A stretch of DNA of 64,000 nt from contig NZ_CP137552.1 in assembly GCF_039691755.1 (NCBI RefSeq), forward strand, positions 2,356,001 through 2,420,000. Direction: 5' to 3'. This document shows, piece by piece, positions 57,458 through 64,000 of this stretch (within the stretch, counting starts at the first letter, position 1; every line of letters starts with the position of its first letter). The DNA comes from Halomonas sp. Bachu 37. GTDB lineage: Bacteria > Pseudomonadota > Gammaproteobacteria > Pseudomonadales > Halomonadaceae. The position numbers and the translations under genes were made by a program. The notes below the pieces were generated by a model, which did not search any database, had not been told where the DNA came from, and saw only the letters and a program-made list of their open reading frames with translations.

Positions 57458-58648
57458 ATGCGCCTTTTCCGCCGTAGATCCCCTTCCCGTCATGCCCTTT
57501 CTCGCCACGAAGGCGAGGCAGAAAGAGCTACTGCATTGCACGCCGAGCGCGACCGGCTCCAGGCCCGCATCGACACGCTGGAAGCCCAGCAGCGGCTGCA
57601 CCAACATCTGTTTACCAATCTCACCGGCTTCGGGGACTCCGTGGTGGCACTACACGAGTCCTTCTCGGATCTCTCCGAGTTGCTGCTGGGCAATCAGCAG
57701 ATCGCGGAATTCACCGCCAGCGAATCGCAACGCAGCCAGGATGCGCTGAATGCCATGGTCACCGATCTTGGCTCGCTCAATGAGCGCATCGGCACTGCCG
57801 CCGAGCAGGTCACGTCGCTGCGCGATGACGCCGGGCGTATCGACAGCTTTGTCGGTGCTATCGATGAAATCTCCATGCAGACCACGTTGCTCGCCTTCAA
57901 TGCCAGCATCGAGGCGGCACGGGCCGGGGAAGCCGGACGTGGATTCGCCGTGGTGGCAACCGAAGTGCGCGAGCTGGCGTCAAGGACCAATGATGCCACT
58001 CACGGAATCGGCGATCTCAACGGCAGTATCATGAGCCAGGCCGACCAGGTCGATGGGGTGATGAACGATAACTCCCGTAAGGCCGAACGTCTTAGCGCCG
58101 AGGCGAGCCACGTGATGCAGCGTACCGAGCAGCTGCTGGAGCTGACCCATAAAAGCAGTCAAGCACTCGCCTTCTCCGCCATGTTGAGCGAAGTGGAGCT
58201 GGCCAATCTGGAAGAGCTGGAAATCAAGCTGGAAGTCTATCGTATCTTCATGGGCCTCTCGGCCAAGACGGCAGCGGACCTGCCCGATGAATCCCAGTGC
58301 GCCCTGGGCCGCTGGTACTACGCAGGAACGGGGAGCCAGCAGTTCTACAGCGACCAGGACTTCCAGGCACTGGAAGTGCCGCATCGAGAAGTCCACCAGC
58401 AGGCTATCGAGGCCGTGACATACCACCAGCAAGGGCGCATGGACGAGGCGATGGCCGCCCTGTCCCGGATGGAAGCCGCCAATCTGGATGTCATGAAACG
58501 GCTGCGCTACATCATGCGCAAGTACCGCCCCGACGCGCAACAGGCCCGCCAGGCAGTACCGCCGGTCCTCCATAATAGCCCGGCGGCAACCAATTCGTTT
58601 AATAACCGTTTATTAGATATTCTAAAACCAACGTGTACTGAGCGCTGA
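57458..58648 (+). CDS. Soluble methyl-accepting chemotaxis protein with a CZB-like domain
   Basis: 396 aa, no transmembrane helix. Coiled coil about residues 20-60; MCP signalling hairpin about 100-215 with the tip region [20 protein letters not shown]; then a C-terminal CZB-like domain with C and H ligands in QCALGRWYY and [10 protein letters not shown]. The usual first CZB His (L-D-H) appears as L-E-E. AGGAG precedes ATG 57458. It lies 73 nt after ytfE with no terminator seen, so probably co-expressed. Confidence 0.88.
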   Translation: MRLFRRRSPSRHALSRHEGEAERATALHAERDRLQARIDTLEAQQRLHQHLFTNLTGFGDSVVALHESFSDLSELLLGNQQIAEFTASESQRSQDALNAMVTDLGSLNERIGTAAEQVTSLRDDAGRIDSFVGAIDEISMQTTLLAFNASIEAARAGEAGRGFAVVATEVRELASRTNDATHGIGDLNGSIMSQADQVDGVMNDNSRKAERLSAEASHVMQRTEQLLELTHKSSQALAFSAMLSEVELANLEELEIKLEVYRIFMGLSAKTAADLPDESQCALGRWYYAGTGSQQFYSDQDFQALEVPHREVHQQAIEAVTYHQQGRMDEAMAALSRMEAANLDVMKRLRYIMRKYRPDAQQARQAVPPVLHNSPAATNSFNNRLLDILKPTCTER

Positions 58649-58766
58649 GCATTCGACTTTAGTCTTTCCTGCAATCCAATATGTTCATACCAAATAAGCA
58701 TAGGGTATGCATGATTACGCACCGTCGGTTAAATATCCTCACATTCTTTCAGCCAACGCTATTTAA

Positions 58767-60137
<1,371 letters not shown>

Positions 60138-60177
60138 TCGCCTTTATGATGTGAATCGCTTACACTGCCAGAAGCAT

Positions 60178-60210
60178 GCAGTCCTTCCTTTCGGGGAAGG
60201 GCTGCTTTTT
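60178..60210 (+). terminator. Rho-independent terminator of gdhA
   Basis: 11-bp stem GCAGTCCTTCC / GGAAGGGCTGC (one G-T pair) with a 6-nt loop, followed by TTTTT. About 40 nt after the gdhA stop. Confidence 0.88.
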
Positions 60211-60247
60211 GTTGATTCGACTTTATTGCGTTTCAAGGAGAGTCGTC

Positions 60248-60661
60248 ATGGGACAGCGTCCCCCCATTATCATTAATCGCCTGGATGCCGAGCGCCTCCA
60301 GCGCCTTATCGATCAAGCGTCCGACAAGGACCTGGCCGTGGCGGAGCTGCTCGAGGAAGAGCTATCCCGGGGCGAAGTCCTCAATCCCGAGGATATACCC
60401 GATGACGTGGTGAGCATGAACAGCCAGGTCCGTTTCACCGACCTCAATCGTGGCGCCCAGATGATTCGTACCCTGGTATATCCGCACTCCCTGGCAAGTG
60501 TTCCGGATGGCATTTCGGTAATGGCGCCCATCGGGGCGGCACTGATCGGCCTGAAAGTTGGCGATATCATCGACTGGCCGCTACCCAACAACACCGAAGC
60601 ACGCCTGCGGATCGATGCCATCTTCTGGCAACCCGAACGAGAAAAGCAGTTTCATCGATAG
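60248..60661 (+). CDS. rnk: Nucleoside diphosphate kinase regulator Rnk (GreA-fold)
   Basis: 137 aa. N-terminal short coiled coil (NRLDAERLQRLIDQ) and C-terminal GreA/B-like domain (FTDLNRGAQMIRTLVYPHSL; VMAPIGAALIGLKVGDIIDWPLP). Binds RNA polymerase in the secondary channel like Gre factors. CAAGGAGAGTCGTC precedes ATG 60248; in-frame codons upstream overlap the gdhA terminator and are excluded. Confidence 0.92.
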   Translation: MGQRPPIIINRLDAERLQRLIDQASDKDLAVAELLEEELSRGEVLNPEDIPDDVVSMNSQVRFTDLNRGAQMIRTLVYPHSLASVPDGISVMAPIGAALIGLKVGDIIDWPLPNNTEARLRIDAIFWQPEREKQFHR

Positions 60662-60703
60662 TGTTCTGCAAGTCACGGTAGGCTTACAAGTCTTGCCTGA
60701 CTG

Positions 60704-60889
60704 GTGAACGGACTGGCTGTATGCGTCGACAGTTCCTACACGTGTTGTCAGCCTCTTGAGTTCCTATCGACTCATCCCGCCCTTGGTCCGCGCATCGAGG
60801 CATTGCAGCAAGCTATGGAGGAAGCCATGACGACCTATCGCGCCCCTCCCCGTCCCCCTGTTCTGGATAGCCTGAATCGCTCCGGATAA
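60704..60889 (+). pseudogene. Scrap of an M48 peptidase gene
   Basis: Within a 61-codon frame, LEFLSTHPALGPRIEALQQA matches the C-terminal F-L-S-T-H-P-x-x-x-x-R-I-x-x-L motif of M48 metalloproteases (BepA/LoiP-like). No HEXXH or other part of the protease is near. The 60662-61053 stretch holds nothing else I recognise. Confidence 0.5.
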
Positions 60890-61053
60890 TCTAGACACCG
60901 GGGCGATGCAATGATTGTATTGGTGAGCGTGTTTTTCGTGCGATAAAGCAGCAGGTGTTGGTAGCGGCCTGTAGAAGAAGCTGCCATAGCTTGTATGGTC
61001 CCGTAACCTTACTTTTGTTCAAATATATTGGCGCTAAAAACAAGGGAACAACA

Positions 61054-61548
61054 ATGTTAAAAAAAACGAATTCAATCTCCATATCGATCACTACGACACT
61101 TACTCTACTATTTTCCTCCCTTGCTCTGGCCAATGAAGCGTATAGCGAGACAGCAACAGGCATGGTCGAAGTCGCTGTTCAAGCAATCTGCGAGGGAGAT
61201 AAAGACAAGCATCTTTCACTGCATCAACGGAAAATTGAACCAGACCCCTATTATGATGAAAAATTCTCTGATTTCCATGAAGCATGTAAAGAGAAAGGTA
61301 TAGCGGATATTGAAATAGAATCGGATCTTGATGATGCAATAATGCAAGAGCAAAAGCGCAGGTATCACATTAACGCGAACATTGTCATGGGGGATGGGTC
61401 TGTTTACGCGACCACGTTTCGAGTGATCTGGGGCTCAATCCAGGACCCAGAGGGAAGCGACCCAGTTGAAACGTGGAGATTGGGTGGAATTAGTAGAGTA
61501 GAAATCCCTATTCTCCGGGAAGATTACTTGGATAATAGATCCAATTAA
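61054..61548 (+). CDS. Small exported protein, unknown, AT-rich
   Basis: 164 aa. Sec signal MLKKTNSISISITTTLTLLF ending near ALANEA. The mature part is acidic and polar with two Cys (QAICEGD, HEACKEK) that could form a disulfide; no family recognised. Base composition is clearly lower in GC than its neighbours, suggesting recent acquisition. CAAGGGAACAACA precedes ATG 61054. The 237 bp after it hold no recognised feature. Confidence 0.7.
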   Translation: MLKKTNSISISITTTLTLLFSSLALANEAYSETATGMVEVAVQAICEGDKDKHLSLHQRKIEPDPYYDEKFSDFHEACKEKGIADIEIESDLDDAIMQEQKRRYHINANIVMGDGSVYATTFRVIWGSIQDPEGSDPVETWRLGGISRVEIPILREDYLDNRSN

Positions 61549-61785
61549 TACCAGTAAATTTAAATTAGAGTCATAAGATTCTTGTCGGCTTCACAGTCAT
61601 CTTCGAACAACTCACCAAACAGTAGCCAACCGACTCCACCATAGCCAAGGTAGACGCTATGGCGGCAGCGCGTTGGCGTTTAGTCAAAACAGACGTCCCT
61701 GCTCGGCATAGCGCCGTGCAGGGTCGTGTAGAGAGATTGGCTACGATTAAACTATATAGGTAGTCGGCGGTATTCGACCGGTTAA

Positions 61786-62598
61786 TCAGCTCATTTCGGC
61801 TTGCCAGTAAAACATCCCCGATTTTTTGCCGAGAATCGTTGCCGAAATATGGGTTTCACTTGGCTTGTTCGCTAGCCCATAACACACATGCAGCGGCAGA
61901 AGATGCTCTTCACGTGGGTGGCAGAACCGGGCGTGGGGCGCGCGCTCCCAATGAGCCAGGCGCTCGGCCCGCTTAGACTCCGGCAGGCTGGTGTCGGTAC
62001 AGGTTTCTTCCAGCCAGTCCTCGAAGGCCTGGTTGCGCGCCTGAATCTCCGGGGTGTTCGGTATAAAGAACGCTTGCATGTTATGGAACGAGAAACCAGA
62101 GCCAATCACCAGCAGGTTGTCGTAGTCCAGCGCTTGCAATGCCCGCCCTATCGCTAGATGCGTCTCGGTATCCAGGCTATTCACCAGCGAGAGCTGAACA
62201 CAGGGGATATCCGCCTGTGGATACATCAGCTTGAGCGGCACGAACAGGCCATGATCAAAGCCCCGCTGATCATCGAGCTGTGCCGGTATGCTGGCCTGTT
62301 CCAGGACCTGGCGTACCTGGCCCGCCAATGCAGGCTCTCCTGGGCAGGGATAGCAGATTTCGTAAGCCTCGGGTGGAAAACCGTGGTAGTCATAGATCAG
62401 CGGCGGATTGGCGCCTGCGGTGACCGTTGGGACCGTTTCTTCCCAGTGCGCGCTGATCACCAGAATCGCCGAGGGCTTGCGCAGTTTGCCCGCGATGTCC
62501 GTAAGTCGATCCACCATATCGCGGTGACCGGGATCCCCAAGCAGCGGCATCGGCCCGCCACCGTGGGAAATGAACAATACATCAGTGTTCGCGCTCAT
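61786..62598 (-). CDS. DODA-type class III extradiol dioxygenase (YgiD-like)
   Basis: 270 aa LigB-fold enzyme. Metal-site His in FISHGGGPMPLL (about 12), ISAHWEE (about 51), and FDHGLFVPLKLMYP (about 115); also GSGFSFHNMQAF. Homologues open L-DOPA at 4,5 or related catechols; bacterial YgiD is Zn-dependent. ATG 62598 follows GAGGTATCC. Confidence 0.9.
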   Translation of the reverse strand: MSANTDVLFISHGGGPMPLLGDPGHRDMVDRLTDIAGKLRKPSAILVISAHWEETVPTVTAGANPPLIYDYHGFPPEAYEICYPCPGEPALAGQVRQVLEQASIPAQLDDQRGFDHGLFVPLKLMYPQADIPCVQLSLVNSLDTETHLAIGRALQALDYDNLLVIGSGFSFHNMQAFFIPNTPEIQARNQAFEDWLEETCTDTSLPESKRAERLAHWERAPHARFCHPREEHLLPLHVCYGLANKPSETHISATILGKKSGMFYWQAEMS

Positions 62599-62647
62599 GA
62601 TGGATACCTCAGGTTATAGATGAAAAGCAGGACCTTACCGGCCCCGT

Positions 62648-62812
62648 CTAGAGCTCGTCCGATCCTGCCAGCACATTGCCCGTGGGGTTCAGCGCCTTGA
62701 TTGAGCAACACCCCGCCTTGATGTGATCAAGATTCACGGTTTCGACAATGCCGTCGAGCGCCAGAATCGCTAAGATCCGAGCTTCGTGTAAACTGCGCCA
62801 AACCGTTATCAT
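62648..62812 (-). CDS. Short orphan reading frame upstream of the DODA gene
   Basis: 54 codons from ATG 62812: MITVWRSLHEARILAILALD then a stretch with two adjacent Cys (KAGCCSIKALNP). No clear ribosome site. It lies 49 nt before the dioxygenase on the same strand. Its orderly composition suggests it is a real small gene or the tail of a decayed one; no family recognised. Confidence 0.35.
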   Translation of the reverse strand: MITVWRSLHEARILAILALDGIVETVNLDHIKAGCCSIKALNPTGNVLAGSDEL

Positions 62813-62823
62813 GGAAAAAGCAA

Positions 62824-62995
62824 TTGACCGAACGATGGACTAAACCGTTGATCCCTGAGTGGATATCGTTATGGCTGCTTCTGGCAACTGCTGTGCTGCT
62901 ACCTAGTAGCGCGTTATCCTCCCCATTGGTACTGGGACCAGACATTCCCTACACCGTGGTGGCCGATGAATCGGGGCAACAAACGGTTGAGCAAG
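62824..62995 (+). pseudogene. 5' fragment of an exported/membrane sensor gene cut by an IS481 element
   Basis: From TTG 62824 (GGAAAAAGCAA upstream): a signal/anchor helix WISLWLLLATAVLLPSSALS, then SPLVLGPDIPYTVVADESGQ and QTVEQ, where the IS begins. The mature start resembles the 7TM-DISM extracellular domain opening of sensor/diguanylate-cyclase proteins (tentative). The rest of the gene should lie beyond the IS, outside the window. Confidence 0.6.
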
Positions 62996-63982
62996 TGTAC
63001 CCCCATTTACGCCAGGATAAGCCGATACACTCAACGTGTTTGGTCCCGCAAAGAAGTGGTTCGGATCATCATAAAATCTTTGGGGTTCTTTTTGCCACTG
63101 TTCAAGAATAAATCCGACGGGTGTCTTGCCTTTGAGCGCCCTGAGAGGGCGAGCACTGTTATAAGCCCATAGATAATCCTCCAGATGAGACTGGAGCTGA
63201 GCCAACGAGGTGTAGTGGAACATCCGGATGGTGGCTTCCTTGAGCGTACGATTCATCCGCTCAACCTGGCCGTTGGTCCAGGGATGAAAGGGCTTTGTCA
63301 GCCGGTGCTCGATCCCGTGACGGTAACAGACGACATCGAAGATATGCGGCTTATAGGCCTCTGCGCCTGCCTTCTTCGCAAACTGAACCCCATTATCGGT
63401 CAGCACGGTGTGGACTCGGTAAGGCAACATCGCCAGCGCTGCTTCGAGAAAATCAGCGGCGATCTGCCGAGTCATCTGGCGATACAGATGTGCATGGACA
63501 AACTTGGATGTCCGATCCACCGCGACAAACAGATAGGCCTTGCCCTCACCAGTGCGGACCTCACTGATGTCGATATGTAGGTAGCCGATCGGATAGCGCT
63601 TGAAGGGCTTCTTCTCGCGCTTCTGGCGGTTATCTCTCGGCAGTTGGCTAATCCCGTGCCGCTGATAAAGGCGGTGCAGGCTCGATCGGGACAGCGTGGG
63701 AATTTCCCGCTGAAGAGCATGGAGGCAGTCATCCAGCGGTAGCAGCGTCTTTTGCCGAAAAGTGACAGCGGCGGCTTCTTCCAGTGGTGTGAGCGACGTG
63801 GAACGAGGGGCTGACGGCCCCATGCGGGTATCCTCGACGGTATCTCGGTGACGCCACTTGCGCACAGTCTTGGGGTTAATACCGTAGCGTCGACTCAACG
63901 TCGTGACCGACTCCGTCGATCGCTGTATTTCTGTTCGGATGGCGTGCGTGGTCGTGGCGCGTTTGTGAAGAATCTGAGCCAT
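62903..63982 (-). CDS. IS481-family transposase (DDE), reading through the IS end
   Basis: 359 codons. N-terminal HTH (SVTTLSRRYGINPKTVRKWR), then rve/DDE core: HIDISEVRTGEGKAYLFVAVD (first Asp), VLTDNGVQFA (second Asp), HPWTNGQVERMNRTLKE (Glu). The natural end is probably near residue 316 (HFFAGPNT), as in relatives ending P-G-L/P-N-x. Here 43 more codons continue across the presumed IS border into antisense of the cut gene, perhaps after a one-base change. GGAGGATGACCC precedes the ATG. Confidence 0.9.
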   Translation of the reverse strand: MAQILHKRATTTHAIRTEIQRSTESVTTLSRRYGINPKTVRKWRHRDTVEDTRMGPSAPRSTSLTPLEEAAAVTFRQKTLLPLDDCLHALQREIPTLSRSSLHRLYQRHGISQLPRDNRQKREKKPFKRYPIGYLHIDISEVRTGEGKAYLFVAVDRTSKFVHAHLYRQMTRQIAADFLEAALAMLPYRVHTVLTDNGVQFAKKAGAEAYKPHIFDVVCYRHGIEHRLTKPFHPWTNGQVERMNRTLKEATIRMFHYTSLAQLQSHLEDYLWAYNSARPLRALKGKTPVGFILEQWQKEPQRFYDDPNHFFAGPNTLSVSAYPGVNGGTLAQPFVAPIHRPPRCRECLVPVPMGRITRY

Positions 63983-64000
63983 GGGTCATCCTCCGATAAT
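62996..64000 (-). mobile_element. IS481-family insertion sequence (right end inside window, left end outside)
   Basis: The right end is placed at TGTACCCCCATTTACGCC starting 62996, from the TGT common to IS481 tips and the loss of coding sense in the plus-strand gene there. The left inverted repeat lies past base 64000, so length and target duplication cannot be read. Confidence 0.65.

Overview
The window is about 60% GC and reads as chromosome of a halophilic or halotolerant, denitrifying gammaproteobacterium. Halomonadaceae is my best guess, based on the nos/NorR/NnrS denitrification genes, a glycine-betaine binding protein and the overall protein character. This is an inference from gene content, not a database match. 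No rRNA, tRNA or CRISPR array is visible.

Layout. 1-5.0 kb: the 3' end of nosZ followed by nosDFYL (N2O reductase maturation), joined by ATGA overlaps. 5-27.4 kb: mostly single genes for housekeeping, stress and envelope functions (SirB family, ABC-F YbiT, 2-oxoadipate dioxygenase HglS with a divergent LysR regulator, RfaH, HPP protein, DAO-Rieske oxidoreductase, PhoD phosphatase, cytochrome b561, YciE/F, hemerythrin, divergent Nramp, betaine-binding protein, Crp/Fnr regulator, RsbQ-like hydrolase, PAP2, AI-2E exporter). Two gene ruins lie at 18.7-19.5 kb. 27.7-29.1 kb: a haem-oxygenase-like diiron protein.

29.2-50.8 kb is the striking part. The reductive pyrimidine catabolic pathway (dihydropyrimidinase, beta-ureidopropionase, beta-alanine:pyruvate aminotransferase, malonate-semialdehyde dehydrogenase, alanine dehydrogenase, NCS1 transporter, RutR-like regulator) faces a compact minus-strand operon. 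That operon encodes coenzyme F420 biosynthesis (cofG, cofH, cofD, cofC, cofE), F420:NADPH oxidoreductase (npdG), a luciferase-like F420-type oxidoreductase, an M20 carbamoyl-amide hydrolase and the NAD(P) transhydrogenase (pntAA, pntAB, pntB). No flavin/iron-sulfur dihydropyrimidine dehydrogenase (PreTA/PydA) is present. Near-identical palindromes (TTTACC-N4-GGTAAA) lie upstream of both gene sets, in the same format as the E. coli RutR operator. I infer a uracil/thymine catabolic system whose first reduction uses F420H2: NADH to NADPH by Pnt, NADPH to F420H2 by NpdG, F420H2 to dihydropyrimidine by the luciferase-like enzyme, then hydrolysis, transamination and oxidation to acetyl-CoA.

51.0-58.6 kb: nitric-oxide-related genes (nnrS, norR, ytfE) with a legible regulatory region between norR and ytfE (three GT-N7-AC NorR sites, an FNR-type box and a sigma-54 promoter). 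Also here are a P450, a DUF2243/CtaG pair and a soluble chemoreceptor with a zinc-binding-type domain. 58.8-64 kb: gdhA, rnk, an M48 peptidase scrap, a low-GC exported protein, a DODA-type dioxygenase, and an IS481-family element that has cut a membrane/exported protein gene and runs off the window edge.
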